Of a DNA stretch of 64,000 bases, positions 34,111 through 42,452 are shown piece after piece; within the stretch, counting starts at the first letter, position 1, and each line of letters starts with the position of its first letter. A program made the position numbers and the translations under genes. The stretch spans positions 248,001-312,000 of the forward strand of contig NZ_JAPIVS010000007.1 of the NCBI RefSeq assembly GCF_026239695.1. Reading direction: 5' to 3'. The DNA is from Pedobacter sp. MC2016-15. Its GTDB lineage: Bacteria; Bacteroidota; Bacteroidia; Sphingobacteriales; Sphingobacteriaceae. The notes beneath the pieces are model-generated. The model ran no database searches. It worked only from the letters and a program-made list of their open reading frames with translations, and was not told where the DNA came from.

Positions 34111-34911
34111 TTAAAAATCCTTGTTCAGCAATTTTTCCAGCTCGCCGAAGGATACATTCATACGCACCCGCCCTTGTTTTGCGTAGGCAATCTCGCCCGT
34201 TTCTTCCGAAACAATTACGGCTACGGCATCTGTAGTTTCAGATATACCAATTCCCGCACGGTGGCGCAGACCAAACTGGGCGGGCAGTTTATCATTGTCG
34301 GTCAGCGGTAAGATACAGCTGGCACTCTTCACTTTGTTTTCGGAGATCACCACTGCCCCGTCATGCAGGGGACTGTATTTCTGAAAAATGCTTTCCAGCA
34401 GGCGTTTTGAAATCTTGGAGTCTATCAGTTCACAGCTGTTCGCAAACAACTGGTCGTCATAAAACTTGACGAAAACAATCAGTGCACCTGTACGGGATTT
34501 CTTCATGCTCTTACAGGCGTCGATGATCGGTTTGATACGTACCAGGTTATCGCGTTCAATATCCTTACTGCCAAATAAATATCCCCACCAGGCCCTGTTT
34601 TTCTGCAGAAAGGTGTTTTTCCCGATCAGCAGCAGGAAGCGCCGGATTTCGGGCTGAAAGATGATGATCATGGCAATCACACCCACGCTCATAAACTTGT
34701 TGATGATTGCAGACAGCAGGCGCATATTGAGCGCGTCAACTACAAACCACAGGATCAGGATGATCAGCATACCCAGCAGCAAATTCACCGCCATGGTATT
34801 TTTGATCAGGTTATAGGTGTAATAGATCAGGAAGGCAACGAACAAAATGTCCACTACATCCGTGACTGTTATGGTAAGAAAATCAAAGTCAAAACCTTTC
34901 ATTAGCGCCAA
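34111..34911 (-). CDS. cdaA: Diadenylate cyclase CdaA
   Basis: CdaA makes the second messenger c-di-AMP, which in many bacteria governs osmolyte and wall balance. The 266-residue protein has three N-terminal hydrophobic helices (about 15-90) and a DAC domain with the catalytic HDGAVVI and GLRHRAGIG motifs. It lies 21 bases after folP on the same strand, the usual arrangement in Bacteroidota. CdaR and GlmM, its neighbours in Firmicutes, are absent. Confidence 0.93.
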   Translation of the reverse strand: MALMKGFDFDFLTITVTDVVDILFVAFLIYYTYNLIKNTMAVNLLLGMLIILILWFVVDALNMRLLSAIINKFMSVGVIAMIIIFQPEIRRFLLLIGKNTFLQKNRAWWGYLFGSKDIERDNLVRIKPIIDACKSMKKSRTGALIVFVKFYDDQLFANSCELIDSKISKRLLESIFQKYSPLHDGAVVISENKVKSASCILPLTDNDKLPAQFGLRHRAGIGISETTDAVAVIVSEETGEIAYAKQGRVRMNVSFGELEKLLNKDF

Positions 34912-34932
34912 GTTAAGTATTTTAGAGAAATA

Positions 34933-35793
34933 TTAACGCTCCTGAACTTTTTCCACCAGAGCAATACATTCTGCCGCTGCTTTAACGTCATGCACCCTGA
35001 GAATTGTGGCCCCCTTCTGAAGCGCCAGGGTATTCAGAACTGTAGTAGCATTCAAGGCTTCCTGCGGACTAATGTTCAGGAACTTATAGATCATAGATTT
35101 CCTGGAAAAACCCACCAGCACCGGGAGGCCGAAGATGTCCAGGTTCTGCATGTGGTTTAACAGTTCGTAATTATGGTCGATCGTTTTGGCAAAGCCAAAC
35201 CCTGGATCGAGAATGATATCCTTCAGGCCAAGTTTTTTCAGGATGTTCACTTTTTTCTCAAAATAATCCACCACATCCAGGCTTACATTGCCATATACCG
35301 GATCATCCTGCATGTTCTGTGGATTGCCTTTCATATGCATGAGGATGTAGGGAACCTGCAGGTCCGCCACAGTTTCAAACATCTGTTCATCCAGTTCCCC
35401 GCCGGAAATATCGTTGATGATGTGTGCCCCGGCTTCAATACTTTCACGGGCAACTTTAGCCCTGAAGGTATCAATGGAAAGCTTTGCTTCAGGAAATCTT
35501 TTGCTGATCGCCTCCACCACCGGAATCATCCTTTTCAGCTCTTCATCAGTGCTCACATCAGCAGCGCCCGGGCGCGAAGAATAGGCTCCGATATCGATGA
35601 ATGAGGCCCCTTCCTGCAAGCAGTTTTCCACTCTTTCCAGGGCCCGGTCTGTGGAACTGATCCTGCTTTCAGTGTAAAAAGAATCCGGTGTTAAATTGAG
35701 AATACCCATTACGCAGGGCCTGCTCAAATCCAGCAGTTCACCTTTGAGGTTTAGTGTTATTTTTCGGTTTAAAAACGTATCTTTAGCCATCAT
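34933..35793 (-). CDS. folP: Dihydropteroate synthase
   Basis: FolP joins 4-aminobenzoate to the pterin pyrophosphate in folate synthesis. The TIM-barrel motifs are VMGILNLTPDSFY, DIGAYSSRPGA, SIDTFRAKVARE, INDISGG, ILMHMKGNPQNMQ, ILDPGFGFAKT and VGFSRKSMI. I prefer the ATG at 35793 (287 residues; 35790 is also possible) to the one at 35802, because a -7-like box TATTTTTG at 35807-35800 overlaps that upstream codon. It is upstream of cdaA and divergent from the DUF1599 gene. Confidence 0.93.
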   Translation of the reverse strand: MMAKDTFLNRKITLNLKGELLDLSRPCVMGILNLTPDSFYTESRISSTDRALERVENCLQEGASFIDIGAYSSRPGAADVSTDEELKRMIPVVEAISKRFPEAKLSIDTFRAKVARESIEAGAHIINDISGGELDEQMFETVADLQVPYILMHMKGNPQNMQDDPVYGNVSLDVVDYFEKKVNILKKLGLKDIILDPGFGFAKTIDHNYELLNHMQNLDIFGLPVLVGFSRKSMIYKFLNISPQEALNATTVLNTLALQKGATILRVHDVKAAAECIALVEKVQER

Positions 35794-35846
35794 TTGATAC
35801 AAAAATACAGTATTAAAACAGCTTTAAACTAAATATTTTAATTGTT

Positions 35847-36389
35847 TTGGCCACAAATACCTCACAAGAATTCGATTCAGTAATTGCGGTCTGCAGATCG
35901 CTTTTTTTAAAGAAAACCAAAGATTACGGAACGGCCTGGCGCATACTTCGCCTGTCTTCTATTACAGATCAGATCTTTATCAAGGCGCAGCGCATACGTA
36001 CGCTGGAAGAAAAACAAATCTCCAAAGTGGGAGAGGGGATCATTCCTGAATATATCGGGATCATCAACTACTGTGTTATTGCTATGATACAATATGACAT
36101 GGATGAAAATGATCCGCTGGAAATGGATCCTGAAAGGGTAGAAAAGCTGTTTGACCAGAAGGTGCAGGAAACGAAAGACCTGATGTTCGCCAAGAACCAC
36201 GATTACGGCGAGGCATGGAGAGATATGAGGATCAGCTCTCTGACGGACCTCATCCTGATGAAGATCTTCAGGGTAAAACAAATTGAAGATAACCTCGGTG
36301 CCACTGTTGTTTCTGAGGGGGTAAATGCCAATTATCAGGATATGCTCAACTATGCTGTTTTTGCGCTGATCAAATTAGAACTGAAATAA
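35847..36389 (+). CDS. DUF1599 (Nmad1-like) protein with tandem repeat
   Basis: This 180-residue protein contains two copies of the same unit. CRSLFLKKTKDYGTAWRILR...SITDQIFIKAQRIRTLEE (about 15-56) is echoed by KDLMFAKNHDYGEAWRDMR...SLTDLILMKIFRVKQIED (about 111-150). DUF1599 has been described as a nucleotide-modification-associated domain in phages, but stand-alone chromosomal copies such as this are widespread in Bacteroidota and of unknown role. The start is TTG at 35847, as no in-frame ATG exists before the conserved region. The next gene starts 2 bases after its stop. Confidence 0.82.
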   Translation: MATNTSQEFDSVIAVCRSLFLKKTKDYGTAWRILRLSSITDQIFIKAQRIRTLEEKQISKVGEGIIPEYIGIINYCVIAMIQYDMDENDPLEMDPERVEKLFDQKVQETKDLMFAKNHDYGEAWRDMRISSLTDLILMKIFRVKQIEDNLGATVVSEGVNANYQDMLNYAVFALIKLELK

Positions 36390-36391
36390 AA

Positions 36392-37543
36392 ATGAATAAA
36401 GCCGCGTTAAATTTTTCCAGATTATTTGTAGGGCTGCTCTTTATTTTCTCCGGACTGATCAAGGCCAACGATACCCTGGGCTTTGGTTATAAACTGGAAG
36501 AATACTTTGATGTTTTCCATATCTCCTTTTTTAGTCCCTATGCCACGGGTATAGCCATGATTCTCTGTGTGCTGGAAATTGTGCTGGGTGCCTTGCTGCT
36601 GGCCGGTTTCTGGAGTATGAAGGTAGCAGCCGGGCTTTTGGGAACTATTATATTTTTTACTTTCCTCACTTTTGTATCGGCAGCTTTTAAGGTAGTTACT
36701 TCCTGTGGATGTTTCGGGGATGCGATTCCTTTGACACCATGGCAGTCGTTCTCCAAAGATCTGGTATTACTGCTGCTGATTGTATACCTGTTTATCTATC
36801 GTAATGCCATTAAACCGGTAACGGAAAATGCCGGAGTTCAAAAGATCGTGCTGATTGCTGTAGTGGCGGTATCCTTTATGTTCGCCATATATACGCACAG
36901 CTACCTTCCGGTCATAGATTTCCTTCCGTATAAAATTGGGGCGAGCCTGCCAGAGGCGATGAAAATTCCTGATGGTGCAGAACCCGACCAGTACCTGATC
37001 ATGTACAAGCTGAAAAATAAAGCTACAGGAGAAACGAAGGAGATGAGCGACAAAGATTACCTGAAAACGGAAATCTGGAAAGACAGCAACTGGCAGATCG
37101 TGGGTGATCCTGTTCAGCAGCTGGTAAAGAAGGGTTATGAACCAAAAATAAAAGACCTGATCATCAGTGATGCGACAGGCACCAACTACACCAATGAACT
37201 GATTGAGAACCCTTATTATAACATTATCATTGTTGCCTACAACCTGAACGATACCAACACAGATGCGATAGGCAAACTTAATGCACTGACGATGGATGCC
37301 ACAGAGCAGTTCAATATCCGTACGGTATTGCTGACCTCCAACTCTGCGCAGGATGCGGATGCTTTCAGTAAACGCAATAAGTTGTTGTCAGAAATTTTCT
37401 ATGCGGACGCTGTGCCGCTGAAAAGTATGGTAAGGGCCAATCCGGGGGTGCTGTTGATGAAAAACGGAGTGGTGATCGATAAGTGGAGTTACCAGTCGGT
37501 ACCTTCTTTTGAAAAATTAAAGACGGTTTATTTCGAAAAATAA
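36392..37543 (+). CDS. BT_3928-type membrane protein: DoxX-like plus thioredoxin-like region
   Basis: Residues 1-140 contain four hydrophobic helices of the DoxX/MauE type (FSRLFVGLLFIFSGLIKAND, later VVTSCGCFGDAIPLTPW with two Cys). A fifth helix is near 150-170, and a soluble C-terminal region of about 200 residues ends LMKNGVVIDKWSYQSVPSFEKL, like a thioredoxin fold without CxxC. Family members are common in Bacteroidota and annotated only as BT_3928 family. The MauE likeness hints at disulfide or quinone-linked redox work in the inner membrane; this is inference. It is followed one base later by the ABC permease. Confidence 0.78.
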   Translation: MNKAALNFSRLFVGLLFIFSGLIKANDTLGFGYKLEEYFDVFHISFFSPYATGIAMILCVLEIVLGALLLAGFWSMKVAAGLLGTIIFFTFLTFVSAAFKVVTSCGCFGDAIPLTPWQSFSKDLVLLLLIVYLFIYRNAIKPVTENAGVQKIVLIAVVAVSFMFAIYTHSYLPVIDFLPYKIGASLPEAMKIPDGAEPDQYLIMYKLKNKATGETKEMSDKDYLKTEIWKDSNWQIVGDPVQQLVKKGYEPKIKDLIISDATGTNYTNELIENPYYNIIIVAYNLNDTNTDAIGKLNALTMDATEQFNIRTVLLTSNSAQDADAFSKRNKLLSEIFYADAVPLKSMVRANPGVLLMKNGVVIDKWSYQSVPSFEKLKTVYFEK

Positions 37544-37544
37544 C

Positions 37545-38600
37545 ATGTGGTCATACGCGCTCAGGAAACTACTCTATGGATTCGCCGTAATGGCGGGGGT
37601 AGTGGTAGTGGTGTTTGTCCTGTTTAACATCCTTCCGGGTGATCCGGCGAGAATGACGATGGGACAGCGGGCCGATGTGCAGTCGCTCGAGGCCGTGCGT
37701 AAGGAATTCGGACTGGATAAGTCCAAACCCATGCAGTTTCTGCTTTTTATCAACGACCTTTCTCCTGTAGGCTGGCATGAGCACAGTCAGGAGGAACAGG
37801 AGAAGTATAACTATCTTCCTTTACTACCGCTTTCTACACATGTTATCGCGCTAAAGATCCCTTATCTGCGACGCTCGTACCAGACAAAACGCGAAGTAGC
37901 GACCATACTGGGAGAAACCGTGCCCAATACATTTGTGCTGGCCATTACGGCGATGGTGTTTGCCACGCTGATTGGAGTTTTTCTGGGAATAGTTTCTGCA
38001 GTGTATAAAAACACCTGGATTGATAATGCGGCCAATGCCTTTGCGATACTGGGCATTTCGGCACCGGCGTTCTTTGCCGGGATCATCATTGCCTGGTTCT
38101 TTGGTTTTGTGCTGGGCCCATACACCGGGTTGAATATGTCAGGCAGTCTTTACAGTTATGACCCTTTCCGCGGAGAGGTGATTACGCTTAAAAACCTCAT
38201 CCTGCCTGTAGTCACTTTAGGTTTACGCCCCCTGGCGATTATTGTACAGCTTACCAGAACGGCTATGCTGGATATCCTGGCACAGGATTACATCCGTACG
38301 GCGCGGGCCAAAGGCCTTGGACGCTTTGCAGTTATCTATAAACATGCCCTGAAGAACGCGCTGAATCCGGTGATCACCGCAATTTCCGGCTGGTTTGCCT
38401 CTTTGCTCGCGGGTTCCTTTTTTGTGGAGTATATATTTGGGTACAACGGACTGGGGAGAACAACGGTAAAAGCACTGGAAATGTCAGATTTTCCTGTGGT
38501 GATGGGTTCCATCCTGTTTATTGCACTGATATTTGTGATAATTAATATTTTAGTAGATATTTTGTATGCCTTTGCAGATCCAAGGGTAAAATTGGCTTAA
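37545..38600 (+). CDS. DppB-type ABC transporter permease
   Basis: This 351-residue permease of the dipeptide/oligopeptide/nickel family starts with a membrane helix and FNILPGDPARM. It has six predicted helices and the EAA loop in IRTARAKGLGRFAVIYKHALKNALNPV, followed by EYIFGYNGLGRTTVKAL. A roughly 70-residue periplasmic insert (SPVGWHEHSQEEQEKY...) follows the first helix. No DppC partner, ATPase or binding protein is adjacent, so the partners must be encoded elsewhere. The substrate is unknown. Confidence 0.88.
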   Translation: MWSYALRKLLYGFAVMAGVVVVVFVLFNILPGDPARMTMGQRADVQSLEAVRKEFGLDKSKPMQFLLFINDLSPVGWHEHSQEEQEKYNYLPLLPLSTHVIALKIPYLRRSYQTKREVATILGETVPNTFVLAITAMVFATLIGVFLGIVSAVYKNTWIDNAANAFAILGISAPAFFAGIIIAWFFGFVLGPYTGLNMSGSLYSYDPFRGEVITLKNLILPVVTLGLRPLAIIVQLTRTAMLDILAQDYIRTARAKGLGRFAVIYKHALKNALNPVITAISGWFASLLAGSFFVEYIFGYNGLGRTTVKALEMSDFPVVMGSILFIALIFVIINILVDILYAFADPRVKLA

Positions 38601-38603
38601 GTG

Positions 38604-39128
38604 ATGAAGATATTTCTGATTGGTTTTATGGGATGCGGCAAGACAACGCTGGGAAAGAAGTTAGCGAAGAAACAAGGTTTTGAACTCGTAGATCTGGATC
38701 ATGCCATTGAGCATGCCACAGGAACCACTGTAGCCAATTACTTTGCCACACATGGTGAAGAAGCTTTCAGGAAGCTTGAAAGTGAAACGCTGAAAAATCA
38801 CCCTTATGCAGAAAACTGTGTGATTGCTACCGGAGGGGGAACGCCATGTTTTTTTGACAATATGGAATGGATGAATGCCAACGGAACAACTGTTTATATT
38901 GAGCTTTCTCCGGTATCGCTGGCCAAAAGACTGGAAAAGGGAATGGCTAAACGCCCCCTGCTGCAGAATCTTACAGCAGAAGGAGTGGTAGACTTTATCA
39001 GGAACAAGCTGACAGAACGGGGACCATTTTATAAACAGGCGAAAGTTACGCTCAACGGGATGAGCCTTACGGCAGATGGCATCCGTGATGCAGTAAACAA
39101 CCTGAATCAGGCTGACCTCAGACTTTAA
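38604..39128 (+). CDS. aroK: Shikimate kinase
   Basis: AroK phosphorylates shikimate on the route to chorismate. The 174-residue protein starts MKIFLIGFMGCGKTTLG with the Walker A loop (7-15). It has VDLDHAIE for the shikimate/Mg site, EEAFRKLE with the conserved Arg, VIATGGGTP, and KRPLL in the lid. The frame also has a GTG three bases earlier; the ATG at 38604 gives the family start. It follows the ABC permease by 3 bases and overlaps the thioesterase gene end by 4 bases. Confidence 0.94.
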   Translation: MKIFLIGFMGCGKTTLGKKLAKKQGFELVDLDHAIEHATGTTVANYFATHGEEAFRKLESETLKNHPYAENCVIATGGGTPCFFDNMEWMNANGTTVYIELSPVSLAKRLEKGMAKRPLLQNLTAEGVVDFIRNKLTERGPFYKQAKVTLNGMSLTADGIRDAVNNLNQADLRL

Positions 39129-39523
39129 TTGTCTTCAGCAGCAAACTGCTCTTCGATAAACTTGATCTGGGTTCTGCCATGAGGTACAGGGTTGCCGTAC
39201 TCATCCACATTTACAAATACCATTTTGTCGATTGTAAGGATGCTTTTTCTGGTGATCTTGTTACGCACCTCACAAACCATGGTCAGTGATGTATTTCCAA
39301 AGGCCACGGCAGTAATACCCATTTCAATGATGTCGCCCTGTTTTGCAGAACTCACAAAGTTGATCTCTGAAATGTATTTTGTAACTACCCTGGGGTTGCC
39401 CAATTGTACAATGGCATATATTGCAGCCTCTTCATCTATCCATCTGAGCAAACTGCCTCCAAATAAACTACCGTTTGGATTCAGATCTTCCGGTTTGATC
39501 CATTTTCTGGTGTGGAAATTCAT
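39125..39523 (-). CDS. Acyl-CoA thioesterase, hotdog fold
   Basis: The YciA/BACH-like hotdog thioesterase has the family's N-DxN element in EDLNPNGSLFGGSLLRWIDEEAAIYA, then FVSSAKQGDIIEMG and ILTIDKMVFVNVDEYGNPV. I use the ATG at 39523 (132 residues); the longer frame begins with GTG at 39541. It hydrolyses acyl-CoA esters in the cytoplasm; the chain-length preference cannot be read from sequence. It is convergent with aroK. Confidence 0.87.
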   Translation of the reverse strand: MNFHTRKWIKPEDLNPNGSLFGGSLLRWIDEEAAIYAIVQLGNPRVVTKYISEINFVSSAKQGDIIEMGITAVAFGNTSLTMVCEVRNKITRKSILTIDKMVFVNVDEYGNPVPHGRTQIKFIEEQFAAEDN

Positions 39524-39590
39524 AGTATTCTTATTTCCCACAAAAATAAGCCATTATTAGCTCTCGAATCTCACCTTAGCGTAAATAATG

Positions 39591-40400
39591 TTACAGCTTT
39601 CTCCAGGAAGTGTCTGAAGCTTTCTGCAGAATCGCTGAAAAATCTGTTCTTGGAGGAAGATCAAGATAAGGATATGTCACCTTGGACAGGTATAATCCCT
39701 GCGGATGGGCAGGAGTGATCAGCACTGGTGTCTGCTTACTGATCAGATGGCCTTCAAATTCATCTACACTAAGTGTTCCTTTGCCGATTTTCAGGAGCTG
39801 CCCCATGAGAATCCGGATCATCTTTCCCAGAAATCGGTTGGAGGAGATCTGAAATCTGAGTTTTTCTCCTTTGTCGTCCACCATCAGGCTGGCTGACCGG
39901 ACGTAACAAAGGGTATGCTCATATTTATCAGGATGGGTACAGAAGGCACGGTAATCCTTATATTTTGGCAATAAGTCTACTGCAGCTTTCATGGCGTCCC
40001 AGTTCAGGCCGTCCAGCAGATAGTATGAACTCAAGCCATTCAGAAAAGGGTCTTTGTAGGTGTGCAGGAAATAGTCGTACGACCTTTGTACCGCGTCAAA
40101 GCGGGCATGTGGCTGACCTTCCATAGGGATGATATCATACACTGCAATATTCAGGGGAAGCAGCTTGTTCAGCCTGAACATCAGGTCGAAATCCCATGTT
40201 TGCTCCAGATCCATATGGAAGAAGAACTGGCTGGCGTGTACCTGGGCATCTGTCCTTCCGCAGCCATTGATGGCTATCTCAGTCTTGAAGATCTGGCTCA
40301 GGGATTTCTCTATCACCCCCTGCACGTTCATCACTGCCGCCTGGCGCTGCCATCCATTATATTGCAGGCCGTTGTAGCCTATATGTACAAAGTATCTCAA
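39591..40400 (-). CDS. truA: tRNA pseudouridine synthase A
   Basis: TruA makes pseudouridine at positions 38-40 of the anticodon arm. The 269-residue protein has IGYNGLQYNGWQRQ and the catalytic loop GCGRTDAQVHASQFF with Asp51; most family members have RTDAGVHA, so Gln replaces a Gly next to the active site. FDAVQRSYDYFLH and FQISSNRFLGKMIRILMGQLLKIG follow. The start is TTG at 40400, as no suitable ATG precedes MRYFVHIGYNG. It lies 4 bases after the GH20 gene's stop. Confidence 0.9.
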   Translation of the reverse strand: MRYFVHIGYNGLQYNGWQRQAAVMNVQGVIEKSLSQIFKTEIAINGCGRTDAQVHASQFFFHMDLEQTWDFDLMFRLNKLLPLNIAVYDIIPMEGQPHARFDAVQRSYDYFLHTYKDPFLNGLSSYYLLDGLNWDAMKAAVDLLPKYKDYRAFCTHPDKYEHTLCYVRSASLMVDDKGEKLRFQISSNRFLGKMIRILMGQLLKIGKGTLSVDEFEGHLISKQTPVLITPAHPQGLYLSKVTYPYLDLPPRTDFSAILQKASDTSWRKL

Positions 40401-40404
40401 GGTC

Positions 40405-42372
40405 TTATCTTCTTCCTGCTCTTTTGTTCAGCTCATCTACCGGGATGGTGATCATTCTGCCGATAGGTTTATTATCCCGATAGGTGATCACACGCATTTG
40501 GTTAGCATCTTTAGGTACGGGTACTTTTTCTGTGTATTTAGGATAAAATTTATCAGGGAAAGAGTTGTCAAAGCTGTAATAGATATCCAGCCCGGTAATG
40601 TCAGTGATAAGCTCCACCATCACTGTCCTGTCTGCAGCTCTGCTGGCTTTGAAGATAGGATCATAGATGCTTGGGGCATATTTTGTTTCCGCGACATCCA
40701 TCCGCTTAAAATGCTGTTCCATTTTTGCGATAAAGTTGGTCCAGTTTTTCTTCTCTTTTGGCGACCAGATAGACTCTGCAATGGCATATCCTCTTGGCCA
40801 GGTCATGTATTCTGCCTGGCGGATGTTATAGATCTGCTCTGTCCACAAGTTCGCCTGAGCACCCCTGATATATTTGGGGTCTGCTCCTGCAGGAACAGGG
40901 TCAAATTCGTAAGCCTTTGGCAGGCGTACGGAGTTATAAACTTTAGGCTCAGTGATTACATCGCCCTGCATCAGGTCGATATATACATTGGTCTGCGGGG
41001 CCATGATCACTTCGTGTTTCTGATGTGAGGCCTGGATACCAAACTGGCTGCTTCTCCAGCTCATGATACCGGCACTGGCAGGGATATCACTGTTCATGAT
41101 CTCATCCCAGCCCATGAATTTCTTGCCTTTGGATTCTACAATCTTTTGCACTCTCTTCTCAAAATAGCCCTGTACCTGGCGCATGTCTTTGAGGCCCTCC
41201 CGCTGCATCAGTGCCTTGATGGCGTCACTCTTCTGCCAGAAGTTTTCCGGGGCTTCATCGCCACCCATATGGATATATTCAAAAGGAAACAGTGCCGCTA
41301 CCTGAGTGATGATGGTATCCAGGAAAGCATAAACTTTTTCATTTGCAGGGCAGAGGGTGTTATCTACCAGGGCGATTGGAGGGGCTCCGCGCGACCAGTC
41401 CATAATTTTCTCCCCGGAACGTACTCTGTAATTTGCTGCTCCTGGAGTACATGAAAGTTCCGGATAGGATGCTATAGCAGCAAGGCTGTGTCCGGGAACA
41501 TCAATTTCGGGCATGATATCCACAAACCTGTCCTTCGCATACTGGATCAGCTCACGCAGGTCATCCTGTGTGAAAAATCCGCCGTAGTTACGTGGTTCAT
41601 CAGGTCCCGGAGTACTGAAGGTTCCAAATTCCCCTGTCTTTTTCACATTCCAGGCACCTACTTCTGTGAGTTTTGGCAGTCCTTTAATTTCTATTCTCCA
41701 GCCTTCGTCATCTGTAAGGTGCAGGTGCAGCAGGTTGTATTTGTAGCGGACCATCGCATCGATGTATTGCTTTACCTCCTGTTTGGTAAAAAAGTGGCGG
41801 GCAACATCAAACATCAGGCCTCTCCACGCCAGTCGCGGATAGTCCGTAACCTCTACACATGGTATGGTCCAGTTGATATCTTTAACAAGCTCTTTTGATT
41901 CGATCTCTTTTGGGAACAACTGCAGTAAACTCTGCACACCGTAGAATAAACCGGCAGTTTTATTGGCTTTGATCACCACGAGGGTTGGGGTAACGGATAT
42001 CTGGTAACCTTCATTTCCCAGCTGGGGATTGGCTTTTGAATTTAACATCAGCCGTATGGCAGCAGGGGCAGAGGTATTGGTATATTCTGATACAAATCTT
42101 CCGGTTGGGATGGATATTTTCTCTTTCAGGTAATCAACTACGAGTTTCATTTCCGGTGTAGCCAGGATCACCACATTTTCCGGAAGCGTAAAATGACCGC
42201 TGGTTTTGAGCAGTGATACAGGTTCGGGGATAATAGCAAATTCAGGAGCCCTGTTTGCAGGTGCCGCAGCGCTATCTGTCACCGATAGATTAGTATTTTC
42301 AGATCCCATTTGTTGACTATATGCGTTGGAGTAAAGAAAAAAACAGCATATAAAAGTTACGAATTTATTCAT
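40405..42372 (-). CDS. Secreted beta-N-acetylhexosaminidase, GH20
   Basis: GH20 enzymes remove terminal GlcNAc/GalNAc by substrate-assisted catalysis. The 655-residue protein has a signal peptide (1-19, ending AYSQQ), a GH20b-type N-terminal domain (about 45-175) and the catalytic barrel: RGLMFDVARHFF, LHLHLTDDEGWRIEI, IMPEIDVPGHSLA and HMGGDEAPENFW with the Asp372-Glu373 pair. A C-terminal stretch with VELITDITGLDIYYSFDNSFPD resembles a chitobiase C-terminal domain. It acts in the periplasm or at the outer membrane. Confidence 0.93.
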   Translation of the reverse strand: MNKFVTFICCFFLYSNAYSQQMGSENTNLSVTDSAAAPANRAPEFAIIPEPVSLLKTSGHFTLPENVVILATPEMKLVVDYLKEKISIPTGRFVSEYTNTSAPAAIRLMLNSKANPQLGNEGYQISVTPTLVVIKANKTAGLFYGVQSLLQLFPKEIESKELVKDINWTIPCVEVTDYPRLAWRGLMFDVARHFFTKQEVKQYIDAMVRYKYNLLHLHLTDDEGWRIEIKGLPKLTEVGAWNVKKTGEFGTFSTPGPDEPRNYGGFFTQDDLRELIQYAKDRFVDIMPEIDVPGHSLAAIASYPELSCTPGAANYRVRSGEKIMDWSRGAPPIALVDNTLCPANEKVYAFLDTIITQVAALFPFEYIHMGGDEAPENFWQKSDAIKALMQREGLKDMRQVQGYFEKRVQKIVESKGKKFMGWDEIMNSDIPASAGIMSWRSSQFGIQASHQKHEVIMAPQTNVYIDLMQGDVITEPKVYNSVRLPKAYEFDPVPAGADPKYIRGAQANLWTEQIYNIRQAEYMTWPRGYAIAESIWSPKEKKNWTNFIAKMEQHFKRMDVAETKYAPSIYDPIFKASRAADRTVMVELITDITGLDIYYSFDNSFPDKFYPKYTEKVPVPKDANQMRVITYRDNKPIGRMITIPVDELNKRAGRR

Positions 42373-42452
42373 AAAAATAAGAAGGGGTTTTGCCGGAGTG
42401 CCTGGTAAAAGGCTGCAATTTAATAAAATGTGAATAAAAATGGGGGCTAATT

